Below, piece by piece: positions 38,054 to 45,646 of a stretch of DNA of 64,000 nucleotides. The position numbers and the translations under genes are program-made. A model generated the notes under the pieces. The model saw nothing but the letters and a program-made list of their open reading frames with translations, was not told the DNA's origin and did no database searches. The stretch's first letter is position 1; every line of letters begins with the position of its first letter. The DNA is from Rhodococcoides trifolii. Lineage in GTDB: Bacteria > Actinomycetota > Actinomycetes > Mycobacteriales > Mycobacteriaceae. The DNA lies in the NCBI RefSeq assembly GCF_014635345.1, contig NZ_BMCU01000001.1, forward strand, positions 434,001 to 498,000. The letters are read 5' to 3'.

Positions 38054-39349
38054 GTGACCAAGCAGCAACGTCCCGTCGCCATTCTCGGCGGTAACCGCAT
38101 CCCGTTCGCACGCTCGGACAAGGCGTACGCGAGTGCGTCCAACCAGGACATGCTGACCGCCGCGGTCGATGGTCTGGTCAGCCGCTTCAATCTGCAGGGC
38201 GAGCGACTCGGACTCGTCGCCGCCGGTGCGGTCCTCAAGCACAGCCGCGATTTCAACCTCACCCGCGAGGTCGTCCTGGGCAGCGCGCTCAGCCCGTACA
38301 CCCCAGCCTTCGACATGGGCCAGGCGTGCGGAACCGGCCTGCAGACGGTCATCGCCGTCGGCGACGGCATCGCGGCCGGACGCATCGACGCCGGTGTCGG
38401 CGGCGGCGTCGACACGACGTCGGACGCGCCCATCGGCGTGAACAACGAACTGCGGGAATTCCTGCTCTCGCTCAACCGCGCGAAGACCACGCCCGATCGC
38501 CTCAAGCTCCTCGCCAACGTGCGGCCGTCGATGCTCGGAATCGAGATCCCGCGCAACGGCGAGCCCCGTACGGGACTGTCGATGGGCGAGCACGCCGCCA
38601 TCACGTCCAAGGAATTCGGCATCCGCCGCGAGGATCAGGACGAGCTGGCCGCGGCCAGCCACAAGAACATGGCGGCTGCGTACGACCGCGGGTTCTTCGA
38701 CGATCTGGTGACGCCCTACCTCGGGCTCACTCGCGACGACAATCTGCGCCCCGGATCGACGGTGGAGAAGCTGTCGACGCTCAAGCCCGTGTTCGGCGCC
38801 AAGCTGGGCGACGCGACGATGACGGCCGGCAACTCGACGCCGCTGACCGACGGCGCGTCCGCCGTTCTGCTGTCGACCGACGAGTGGGCCGATGAGCGCA
38901 AGCTGCCCGTGCTGGCGCACCTCGTCGACTCCGAAACCGCAGCGGTCGACTACGTCCACGGCAACACCGCATTCAAGGACGGACTGCTCATGGCGCCGAC
39001 ATACGCGATCCCGCGTCTGCTGGCCCGCAACGGCCTGAAACTGCAGGACTTCGACTTCTACGAATTCCACGAGGCGTTCGCCTCCGTGGTGCTCGCGACG
39101 CTGCAGGCGTTCGAGAGCGACGAGTACTGCAAGTCGCGTCTCGGCCTCGACAGCGCGCTGGGATCGATCGATCGCAGCAAGCTCAATGTCAACGGAAGCT
39201 CGCTCGCAGCGGGCCACCCATTTGCTGCCACCGGCGGGCGCATCGTCGCATCGCTCGCGAAGATGCTGGCGGAGAAGGGGTCCGGCCGCGGACTCATTTC
39301 CATCTGCGCGGCCGGTGGACAGGGCGTCACGGCGATCATCGAGCGCTAG
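38054..39349 (+). CDS. fadA2: Acetyl-CoA acetyltransferase/thiolase FadA2
   Basis: Cleaves 3-oxoacyl-CoA with CoA, or condenses acetyl-CoA. 431 residues. The nucleophile Cys is in FDMGQACGTGLQTVIA. The His of the active site is in FYEFHEAFASVVL, and the second Cys in SICAAGGQGVTA; NGSSLAAGHPFAATGGRIV is the GHP loop. The GTG start has GGAGTGAG 7 nt upstream. It is divergent from the fabG4-htdX operon, as in Rv0242c/Rv0243. The end is followed after 6 nt by a long imperfect hairpin and then by the retron cassette. Confidence 0.94.
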   Translation: MTKQQRPVAILGGNRIPFARSDKAYASASNQDMLTAAVDGLVSRFNLQGERLGLVAAGAVLKHSRDFNLTREVVLGSALSPYTPAFDMGQACGTGLQTVIAVGDGIAAGRIDAGVGGGVDTTSDAPIGVNNELREFLLSLNRAKTTPDRLKLLANVRPSMLGIEIPRNGEPRTGLSMGEHAAITSKEFGIRREDQDELAAASHKNMAAAYDRGFFDDLVTPYLGLTRDDNLRPGSTVEKLSTLKPVFGAKLGDATMTAGNSTPLTDGASAVLLSTDEWADERKLPVLAHLVDSETAAVDYVHGNTAFKDGLLMAPTYAIPRLLARNGLKLQDFDFYEFHEAFASVVLATLQAFESDEYCKSRLGLDSALGSIDRSKLNVNGSSLAAGHPFAATGGRIVASLAKMLAEKGSGRGLISICAAGGQGVTAIIER

Positions 39350-39355
39350 GACGCA

Positions 39356-39430
39356 CACAGGGTTGGGGCGAACGGTCGGCGGATCCGTCTTGTACGAGGG
39401 GTGCGGATCTGCCGATCGCCCACAACTGTG
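39356..39430 (+). terminator. Long imperfect hairpin after fadA2, likely terminator
   Basis: Segments 39356-39371 and 39416-39430 pair with small bulges. After a short internal loop (39372-39376 opposite A39415), 39377-39387 (CGGCGGATCCG) pairs with 39404-39414 over 11 bp with one G-U. It begins 6 nt after the fadA2 stop, and a run of four T lies at 39444-39447. A role in the retron RNA is less likely because it is upstream of the predicted promoter. Confidence 0.6.
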
Positions 39431-39445
39431 GCTGCTGTGCTCCTT

Positions 39446-39476
39446 TTGTCCGAAAACTCGTTCGTGCCGGTAAGCT
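39446..39476 (+). promoter_or_regulatory. Predicted promoter of the retron RNA
   Basis: TTGTCC (39446-39451) and TAAGCT (39471-39476, TANNNT type) are separated by 19 nt. A start about 7 nt after the -10 falls at 39483, exactly the first base of the a1 strand of the predicted RNA. The long spacer makes this tentative. Confidence 0.5.
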
Positions 39477-39482
39477 TGCCCC

Positions 39483-39651
39483 GTGCAGCGGATGCGGGGC
39501 GAGAGCGGGTCTGCCACCATCGAGGCCCATCTCAGGGGTAACCCCTGGGGCGAACATCTTCATCGGTCACTGCGTCCGAAGCAGGAGTGCACGCTCCGCG
39601 TGCTGCGCTGCTCCGCGGACGGAAGAAGCAGGTCGCCCCGCACCGCTGTGC
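39483..39651 (+). ncRNA. Retron msr-msd non-coding RNA
   Basis: Template and primer RNA for msDNA synthesis by the downstream reverse transcriptase. The 5' strand a1 (39483-39502) pairs with a2 (39633-39651) in a 19-bp helix with one bulged A (39492) and two G-U pairs, the longest being a 10-bp run. Right after a1 is GAGAGC, giving an AGC (39504-39506) whose G39505 is the candidate 2'-branching nucleotide. The msr part has a hairpin CAGGGG-TAA-CCCCTG (39533-39547) extended by GCCC/GGGC (39525-39551). The msd part has a three-tier hairpin: 39573-39578 with 39616-39621, 39581-39584 with 39608-39611, and GCACGC-TCC-GCGTGC at 39589-39603. Order, size and distance to the RT follow known retrons. 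Exact msDNA ends are unknown. Confidence 0.8.
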
Positions 39652-39661
39652 ATCGCGTGCC

Positions 39662-40903
39662 GTGAACCCGTGGTGGAAAGCGTTCGCGCCCAGGATCGCT
39701 CGCATGCTTGTCGACGCCCGATGGACTCGGTCCGGGCTCGAGGAAGCACTGGAGTCCTTCTCTCACCGGCACGACGTGGATGCGCTCGTCACCCGGCTGC
39801 TCGACCTCATGCCGTCGGCGCCGCTGGACGTCGAGAGTGGGCTGTCGCTCCTGCGCGGGATGCCCGTACTGCCGATGTACCTGCCGCCACGGCCGAAGCC
39901 GCCGTCATGGCATTTCGACGTTCCCCGATACTCGAGCAACATCGACCTTGCGAGGTCCCTCGACGTGACCCCGTGGGAACTCGAGTGGTTCGCTGACCTC
40001 GGCGGATGGTTGAGAACCAAACCGTATCCGTTGCAGCACTACCGAACTCGTACGATCGACAAGCGTGACGGCCACCGACTCCTGGAGGTTCCGAAACCTC
40101 GACTGCGTGAGATGCAACGGCGGTTGCTGACCCGGATACTGGACCGGATCCCACCGCACGATGCCGCGCACGGTTTCGTGCGCGGCCGCAGCGCGGTGAC
40201 GTTCGCGCGGCCGCACGAGTACGCCGACGTCGTGATCCGGATGGATCTTGCCGACTTCTTCACCTCGATCCGCCGACCTCGAGTGGCCGCGATCTTCGCG
40301 TCGGCCGGGTATCCGCGAACCGTGGCCCGTACCTTGGCCGGAATCTGTACCACCGAAACTCCGGCGGAGCGGTTGTCCGGATTGCCTCACGATCGGGCGG
40401 TGGCGCTGCGTGCGCCGCACCTGCCGCAGGGCGCTCCCACCTCACCTGCCCTCGCCAATCTGGTTGCGCGCAGGCTCGATCGGAGACTCGCAGGGTTCGC
40501 GCGTAAGAACGGGCTGACGTACACCCGATATGCGGACGATCTCGCGTTCTCCGGTTCGGCGGACGTACGGGTGGACAAGCTGATCACTGTCGTGACGACA
40601 ATCGTTCGGGCGGAGGGCTTTTCGGTCAACGTCCGAAAGACGCGGATCCGACGCGCACATCGCCGACAGGTCCTGGCCGGACTGGTGGTGAACGAGTCCG
40701 CCGCCGTACCGAGAGCACGCTACGACGCTCTGCGCGCGTTGCTGCACAACTGCTCGATCACGGGTGCATCCGAGCAGAACCGCGACGGACTCCCGGACTT
40801 TCGCAGTCACGTCTACGGGGTGATTGCGTGGATCGGGGAATCGAACGAGGTGCGACGAGCTGTTCTGCACGATCTCGCGGCTCGGGTCGACTGGGACTCG
40901 TGA
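39662..40903 (+). CDS. Retron-type reverse transcriptase
   Basis: Synthesises msDNA from the upstream RNA. From GTG 39662 the product has 413 residues. About 130 N-terminal residues (WWKAFAPRIARMLVDARW) precede the RT core. RT motifs are AHGFVRGRSAVTFARPH (169-185), VIRMDLADFFTSI (about 192-204), LPQGAPTSPALANL (about 254-267) and the catalytic YADD (290-293). After it, QVLAGLVVN (336-344) stands where retrons carry a VTG motif. The long N-terminus and the VRGRS/TFAxPH form recall myxobacterial retrons such as Mx162 (from memory). The frame is open back to GTG 39587, but that part overlaps the msd and a2, so a later start is preferred; ATG 39704 with AGGA upstream is another option. No maturase, HNH or fused nuclease domain is visible. 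Confidence 0.9.
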   Translation: MNPWWKAFAPRIARMLVDARWTRSGLEEALESFSHRHDVDALVTRLLDLMPSAPLDVESGLSLLRGMPVLPMYLPPRPKPPSWHFDVPRYSSNIDLARSLDVTPWELEWFADLGGWLRTKPYPLQHYRTRTIDKRDGHRLLEVPKPRLREMQRRLLTRILDRIPPHDAAHGFVRGRSAVTFARPHEYADVVIRMDLADFFTSIRRPRVAAIFASAGYPRTVARTLAGICTTETPAERLSGLPHDRAVALRAPHLPQGAPTSPALANLVARRLDRRLAGFARKNGLTYTRYADDLAFSGSADVRVDKLITVVTTIVRAEGFSVNVRKTRIRRAHRRQVLAGLVVNESAAVPRARYDALRALLHNCSITGASEQNRDGLPDFRSHVYGVIAWIGESNEVRRAVLHDLAARVDWDS

Positions 40904-41125
40904 GAAATCCTTTTCGCTCGCGGTGATCGCATCTCTTCACGTGCGACTTCGAGTCGTGCATCGTCGAACCCATGATCGGCGTCGACCACCGGAGATCCAC
41001 CCGCCAATCGTGTAATGGACCGGCGATCGGACGATTTCCATGCCGCAGAATGGTCACGAATCTGCCTTCCGACCTGCAATCAGGCCATTTCCGAACGAGT
41101 CGCGGAGCACCTCGACGTGCCGCGG

Positions 41126-41143
41126 TTCATTCGATCGAATGAA
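41126..41143. repeat. 18-bp perfect palindrome TTCATTCGATCGAATGAA
   Basis: Exactly self-complementary, in the gap downstream of the retron. It shares TTCGATCGAATGAA with the site near 19844-19857. It may be an operator for the VanW gene or an unrelated recombination site. Confidence 0.7.
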
Positions 41144-41203
41144 TAGCGCCATTCAGCGACATTCGACTTGTAACAGTTCCCAAAGGCAGGCGATACTTCC
41201 AGT

Positions 41204-41254
41204 GGCTCCGCACTTCTGCCTGACCCCCGACCCGGTAGAGGTGCGGAGCCTTTT
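41204..41254 (+). terminator. Hairpin with T-tract upstream of the VanW gene
   Basis: GGCTCCGCAC (41204-41213) pairs with GTGCGGAGCC (41241-41250), followed by TTTT. It lies 62 nt before the VanW ATG, so it could be an attenuator rather than a retron terminator. AGGCAG (41184-41189) and CTGCCT (41216-41221) form a second pairing that would cross this stem. Confidence 0.65.
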
Positions 41255-41315
41255 CACACCTCGCGGCCGAACCGGTCGAACGTCGGGTCCTCGGTCCAGC
41301 AGATACTCTGGATGC

Positions 41316-43088
41316 ATGGAGCGGGGTAACGAGAACGACGAGAAACCGACCCCGAACACCGAACAGGACACGCAGGTGCTTGCCGGCGTGACGCCGTCCA
41401 ACGGTGGCTCGCGGTCGGGCGACGTCCCGTGGCGCAAGATCGCCCTGGGTGCCGGTGCCGTTGTTCTACTCGGCGCGGCTGCCTACGCGGTGGATTGGGT
41501 CAGCTCCTCCGAGCGAGTGCCGCGTGGAGTGTCGGTCGCCGGTGTCCAGGTCGGGGGTAAGAGCTTCGACGATGCCGAGTCGCAGCTGCGCTCGACACTC
41601 GGTCCGCGCGCGGACCAGCCGGTGGCCGTCCGCGCCGGGGATGCGACCGCGGAGGTCGTTCCGTCGGTGGCCGGCCTGCAGGTCGACTGGACTGCAACGC
41701 TCGATCGCGCTGGTGCGCAACCTCTTTCGCCGTTCACGCGGATCGCGTCGCTGTTCACGCATCGAGAGATAGGGGTCGCGTCCACCGTCGACGACGCTGC
41801 GCTGGCTGCCGCGGTGGACGGTTTACGGCCGGTCACCGACCGCGAACCGGTCGAAGGTTCCATCGTCTTCGACGGAGCGGTACCACGGGTCGTGGACCCC
41901 GAAGACGGTCAGATCCTCGACGCCGCGGGCGCAGCCGACGCACTCTCGGCGGACTGGGCATCCGGCTCTCCCGTCGACCTCCCGGTCTCGAGCACTCCGG
42001 TGTCGGTGACGAGGGACGGCATCGAGTCGGCCCTCACGGACGTCGCGCAACCTGCCGTCTCGGGGCCGATCACGATCACCGGCGAGAACAATGCGATCGC
42101 GACGCTCGCCCCCGAGCAGGTCGGCGCGGTTCTGTCCTTCGCCCCGAACGGCGACGGCGGTCTCATGCCGTCGTACGACATCGATGCGGCGACGTCGATT
42201 CTGGCTCCTCAGCTGGTCGGAAGCGAGCGCAGACCCGTCGACGCACGATTCACTCTCGCCACCGGCAGACCGACCGTCGTCGCCGGTGTCGACGGGTACA
42301 CGGTGCAGTGGCCGGCGACGCTCGAAGCGCTTCCCGACCTCTTGACCACCGAGAATCGTTCTGCGCCCGCGCAGTACGGCACGACCCCGCCCGCGCTCAC
42401 CACGGCCGCTGCAGAAGGTCTGGGGGTGAACGAGGTCATCGGCGAGTACACGACGGGCGGCTTCGAATACGCGTCGGGTGTGAACATCGGGTTGGCCGCG
42501 CAGCTCATCAACGGAGCGCTCGTCCTGCCGGGCACCACCTTCTCGTTCAACGACTACACCGGTCCCCGCGGCACGGATCGCGGGTTCGTCGAATCGGGAA
42601 TCATCGACGACGGGCGGCCGCAGCGCGCGGTGGGCGGCGGTATCTCACAGCTCGCGACGACGCTCTACAACGCCGGGTATTTCGCGGGGATGGACGACGT
42701 CGAACACACCGAGCACAGCTACTACATCAGCCGCTACCCGGAGGCGCGCGAGGCGACCATCTTCGAAGGCGCCATCGACCTGAAATTCCGCAACCCGGGC
42801 ACGACCGGTGTGCTGATCGACGCCGTCGCGACGTCGTCGAACGTGACGGTGCGGTTGTGGGGAACCAAGACCGTCGACGTGGAATCGATCACCGGCGACC
42901 GCACGCTTCCGACGACACCGGAGACGATCCGGTTGCCGCGAGGCGAGCAGTGCGTGGCGTCGAGTGGCGCAAACGGCTTCACCGCCAGCGACACTCGGGT
43001 CGTGTCCGACGCCGCGAGTGGCGCAGAACTGTCCAGGAACACCCGCACCGTGAAGTACGACCCGGTGCCCGTAGTGCAGTGCCAATAA
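41316..43088 (+). CDS. VanW-domain envelope protein
   Basis: 590 residues. The polar N-terminus is followed by one transmembrane anchor (IALGAGAVVLLGAAAYAVDW, about 38-57). Two peptidoglycan-binding-type repeats come next (VPRGVSVAGVQVGGKSFDDA begins the first). The VanW domain begins near 370 (GEYTTGGFEYASGVNIGLAA, GTTFSFNDYTGPRG, QRAVGGGISQLATTLYNAGY). VanW proteins are surface-anchored and implicated in wall remodelling or glycopeptide response, with activity unproven. ATG at 41316 is chosen; the longer upstream frame runs through the hairpin leader. A 12-bp repeat (GCAGTGCCAATA) lies around the stop codon. Confidence 0.85.
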   Translation: MERGNENDEKPTPNTEQDTQVLAGVTPSNGGSRSGDVPWRKIALGAGAVVLLGAAAYAVDWVSSSERVPRGVSVAGVQVGGKSFDDAESQLRSTLGPRADQPVAVRAGDATAEVVPSVAGLQVDWTATLDRAGAQPLSPFTRIASLFTHREIGVASTVDDAALAAAVDGLRPVTDREPVEGSIVFDGAVPRVVDPEDGQILDAAGAADALSADWASGSPVDLPVSSTPVSVTRDGIESALTDVAQPAVSGPITITGENNAIATLAPEQVGAVLSFAPNGDGGLMPSYDIDAATSILAPQLVGSERRPVDARFTLATGRPTVVAGVDGYTVQWPATLEALPDLLTTENRSAPAQYGTTPPALTTAAAEGLGVNEVIGEYTTGGFEYASGVNIGLAAQLINGALVLPGTTFSFNDYTGPRGTDRGFVESGIIDDGRPQRAVGGGISQLATTLYNAGYFAGMDDVEHTEHSYYISRYPEAREATIFEGAIDLKFRNPGTTGVLIDAVATSSNVTVRLWGTKTVDVESITGDRTLPTTPETIRLPRGEQCVASSGANGFTASDTRVVSDAASGAELSRNTRTVKYDPVPVVQCQ

Positions 43089-43130
43089 AAGCGCGCAGTG
43101 CCAATAGAAACAGATGGGCGAATGATCTCC

Positions 43131-43625
43131 ATGCCACTGACCAACACCGACCTCGACCCGATCTCTCTGCGTGAGGCGTACGGAACGTTCCCGACGGGCG
43201 TCGTCGCGATCGCCGCGCTGATCGACGGTGTCCCCGTGGGTCTTGCCGCGAGCAGCTTCGTCCCGGTGTCCATCGACCCTCCGCTGGTGGCGTTCTGCGT
43301 TCAGAACACCTCCAACACGTGGCCGAAGTTCGCCTCCGCCAGCAACATCGGGGTGAGCGTGCTCGGTGAATCCCACGACGTCGCCGTACGCACCCTCGCC
43401 TCCAAGACCGGCGACCGGTTCGAAGGCCTCACCACGGAGACGACGCCCGAGGGGGCCATCTTCATCGGCGGCGCCGGTGCGTGGCTCGACACGACCGTGA
43501 CCCGTGAAGTGCCGGCCGGCGACCACGCGATCGTGCTGCTGCAGATCAACGCGCTGTCGGTGTCGACGGAGATCGACCCGATCGTGTTCCACGGCAGCAA
43601 GTTGCGCAGGCTGCTCGAAGACTGA
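43131..43625 (+). CDS. Flavin reductase family protein
   Basis: 164-residue FMN-binding split-barrel protein. Visible are the substrate strand LREAYGTFPTGVVAIAALID, GLAASSFVPVSIDPPLVAFC (FMN phosphate loop) and the C-terminal HAIVLLQINALSV. Such enzymes supply reduced FMN or FAD to monooxygenases, or act as general NAD(P)H:flavin reductases. No monooxygenase gene adjoins. ATG at 43131 is chosen; ATG at 43122, with GGG three nt upstream, would add three residues. Confidence 0.85.
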   Translation: MPLTNTDLDPISLREAYGTFPTGVVAIAALIDGVPVGLAASSFVPVSIDPPLVAFCVQNTSNTWPKFASASNIGVSVLGESHDVAVRTLASKTGDRFEGLTTETTPEGAIFIGGAGAWLDTTVTREVPAGDHAIVLLQINALSVSTEIDPIVFHGSKLRRLLED

Positions 43626-43642
43626 CGGCGGCTGAGTGCGAC

Positions 43643-44626
43643 TCAGTCCCGCACCAACAGCGTTGCCGCACTGAGGTCGTCGATCACGAGGTCGGTGATC
43701 AGGCCCCCGGCGAGGGCGGCGCGGAGCGCGGTGACCTTGTTCTCGCCCGCCACGATGCACAGCCTGCGCGGTACGGCTTTGAGCCGATCGAGGCTCGGTC
43801 CGCTCGACCGCTCGTTCAGCGCGATACCGCCGTAACTGCCGTCGGCGCGCAGGAACACGGTGGCGATGTCCCCGACGACACCGTCGCGGGCCAATTCTTC
43901 GAGATCCTTCTGTTCGAGGTAACCGGCGCTGTGAACGTGGCTGGGCACCGGTCCGCCGTGGACGCCGATGCCGAAGACCGCGAGGTCCATCCGATCCTGC
44001 AGGTCGAGTACGCGTTTGATGCTGCGTTCGCGCCAGAGCATCCGCCGGGTCTCGGGATAGTCGAAGAAGGCCGGAACCGGAAAGCCCTGCGGCAGAGCGC
44101 CGTACGCGTCGGCGACTGCGCGCACGATGTCCGTCGCGTACGACACTCCGGTCGTGCGCGTGTTCGCTGCCCCGTTCAGTTGCACGACGTGCGAATTGTA
44201 CGTCCTCTTCGGGGCCAACTGCCTGCTCATCGCGCTGATCGTCGTGCCCCAGGCGACGCCCATCACCATGTCGGATCCGAAGAACGTGGTGAGGAGTCGG
44301 CCGGCGAACATCGTGACGCGATCGAGCGTCTCGATGTCGCTGACGGTCTCGGCGACGGGCACGACGTGCGCGCGCACTCCGTATCGGTCGGCGAATGCCC
44401 GTTCGATTCCCGGAGCCTGACCGAGTGCTGTGCTGATCTTGATCTCGACGAGACCGGATGTGCGCGCGTAGGTGATCAGTCGCGAGACGGTGGATCGGGA
44501 CACCCCGAGTTCGCGGCCGATCGCGGCCATGGTCAGGTCCTGGAAGAAGTAGAGCCTGGCCGCTCGAAGTGCGTCTGCCGTGCGCGGATCGGTGGCGTTC
44601 GGTGCGTCGTGATCCTGTGCCGGCAT
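43643..44626 (-). CDS. SorC/DeoR-type sugar-responsive regulator
   Basis: 327 residues. The N-terminal helix-turn-helix is MAAIGRELGVSRSTVSRLIT (about 33-52). The large SorC sugar-binding domain follows (LDRVTMFAGRLLTTFFGSDM; MVMGVAWGTTISAMSRQL), with the phosphate-site region GQAPGIERAF and a Lys/Asp-rich end. It diverges from glpF, and two similar half-palindromic sites lie in the 156-bp gap, so it probably controls glycerol uptake and use. The effector may be glycerol-3-phosphate or a related sugar phosphate; this is inference. Confidence 0.87.
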   Translation of the reverse strand: MPAQDHDAPNATDPRTADALRAARLYFFQDLTMAAIGRELGVSRSTVSRLITYARTSGLVEIKISTALGQAPGIERAFADRYGVRAHVVPVAETVSDIETLDRVTMFAGRLLTTFFGSDMVMGVAWGTTISAMSRQLAPKRTYNSHVVQLNGAANTRTTGVSYATDIVRAVADAYGALPQGFPVPAFFDYPETRRMLWRERSIKRVLDLQDRMDLAVFGIGVHGGPVPSHVHSAGYLEQKDLEELARDGVVGDIATVFLRADGSYGGIALNERSSGPSLDRLKAVPRRLCIVAGENKVTALRAALAGGLITDLVIDDLSAATLLVRD

Positions 44627-44680
44627 GGGGTCACGCTAAACCACACGCGAGAGCACACAGTGTTGAGTTCCGTCACATTC

Positions 44681-44728
44681 TGCACATACGTGCACAACTG
44701 TTGTGTAAACGTGCAGGCCGCCTAGCAT
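44681..44728 (+). promoter_or_regulatory. Two 14-bp operator-like sites and promoter of glpF
   Basis: TGCACATACGTGCA (44681-44694) and TGTGTAAACGTGCA (44702-44715) start 21 bp apart, two helical turns. The second overlaps a possible -35 TTGTGT (44701-44706), with TAGCAT (44723-44728) as -10 at a 16-bp spacing. The layout suggests repression or activation by the adjacent SorC-type regulator. Confidence 0.65.
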
Positions 44729-44782
44729 GGGTTTCGGTCCAGCGTATGGCCTGGATCACATGCTGAGGGAAGAGGAAAGACT

Positions 44783-45646
44783 ATGGCGACGAAGGTCGCG
44801 AAATGGGGTCTGCCCGCCGAGATGGCAGCAGAGTTCGCGGGAACGTTGATCTTGATTCTGTTCGGAGCGGGCGTTGTCGCTCAGGTCGTGTCGGGCGGCG
44901 AGGCCGGCAGCCTCGGCGGACACGATTCGATCGCGTGGGCCTGGGGACTCGGCGTCATGTTCGGCGTCTACGTGGCCGGTCGCGCCACCGGCGCCCACTT
45001 GAATCCGGCGGTCACGTTCTCGCTCGCGTTGTTCCGCGGGTTCTCGTGGTCGAAGGTCGCGCCGTACGTGGTCGCGCAGTTCGTCGGCGCGTTCGTCGCC
45101 GCCCTCATCGTGCGCTGGAACTACAACGACATGATCAACGCCATCGACCCCGGCCACACCACCGCGACCCAGACCATCTTCTCGACGCTGCCCGGCAACG
45201 GCACTCTGCCCGTCAGCCTCCAGTCGGCGCTGATCGACCAGATCATCGGCACGGCGATCCTCCTTTTCCTGATCGTGGCCGTCACCGACACGCGCAACAG
45301 TCCTCCGCTGGCCAACATGGCCCCGCTGATCATCGGCCTCATCGTCGTCGCCATCGGTTTCGCGTGGGGCACCAATGCCGGGTACGCCATCAACCCGGCT
45401 CGTGATCTCGGACCTCGCCTCGCGTCGTACATCACGGGATACGGTGGGGCATGGCGCGATCAGTACGGCAGCCTCTACTTCTGGGTTCCCATCGTCGGAC
45501 CGTTGATCGGCGGCCCCATCGGCGTGCTGTTGTACGACAATCTGGTGGGCCGATTCCTGCCATCTGAAGACGAATCCGACGAAGACCAAGAGCCGGGCCG
45601 ACTTCCGGCCGAGAAGACCACAGCTACCGACAAGGGGACACACTGA
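44783..45646 (+). CDS. glpF: Glycerol facilitator (aquaglyceroporin)
   Basis: Channel for glycerol uptake, 287 residues. Six transmembrane segments with two half-helix motifs: [18 protein letters not shown] and [17 protein letters not shown]. The Asp after the second NPAR is typical of glycerol-transporting members rather than pure water channels. The C-terminal tail is charged ([13 protein letters not shown]). A GAGGAAAG site precedes the ATG. It is the first gene of glpF-glpK-glpD, coupled by TGATG and ATGA overlaps, and faces the SorC-type regulator. Confidence 0.95.
   Translation: MATKVAKWGLPAEMAAEFAGTLILILFGAGVVAQVVSGGEAGSLGGHDSIAWAWGLGVMFGVYVAGRATGAHLNPAVTFSLALFRGFSWSKVAPYVVAQFVGAFVAALIVRWNYNDMINAIDPGHTTATQTIFSTLPGNGTLPVSLQSALIDQIIGTAILLFLIVAVTDTRNSPPLANMAPLIIGLIVVAIGFAWGTNAGYAINPARDLGPRLASYITGYGGAWRDQYGSLYFWVPIVGPLIGGPIGVLLYDNLVGRFLPSEDESDEDQEPGRLPAEKTTATDKGTH

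Larger units (their letters stand above)
40904..41315. other. 412-nt non-coding stretch after the retron
   Basis: No open frame here has codon bias like its neighbours. It holds a perfect 18-bp palindrome (41126-41143), an AT-richer patch around 41120-41180 and a terminator-like hairpin near its end (41204-41254). It could be the remains of an accessory gene or a regulatory leader of the VanW gene. I see no tRNA or repeat pair that would mark an attachment site. Confidence 0.6.

Noticed and set aside
39474-39506. Hairpin GCCCCG/CGGGGC as a terminator before the reverse transcriptase
   Set aside because: It uses the same bases as the much longer 19-bp a1/a2 helix and has no T-tract, so it is at most an alternative fold.
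39587-39661. Reverse transcriptase start at GTG 39587
   Set aside because: The extra 25 residues are Arg-rich and lie inside the msd hairpin and the a2 strand, so translation from there would conflict with the RNA structure.
39662-40903. Group II intron maturase or diversity-generating retroelement RT
   Set aside because: No maturase X or HNH domain, no intron ends, and no template/variable repeat pair near the gene; the upstream RNA fits a retron.
43643-44626. SorC-type protein as a sugar isomerase or glucosamine-6-phosphate deaminase
   Set aside because: The N-terminal helix-turn-helix and divergent position from glpF favour a regulator, although the C-terminal fold is related to such enzymes.
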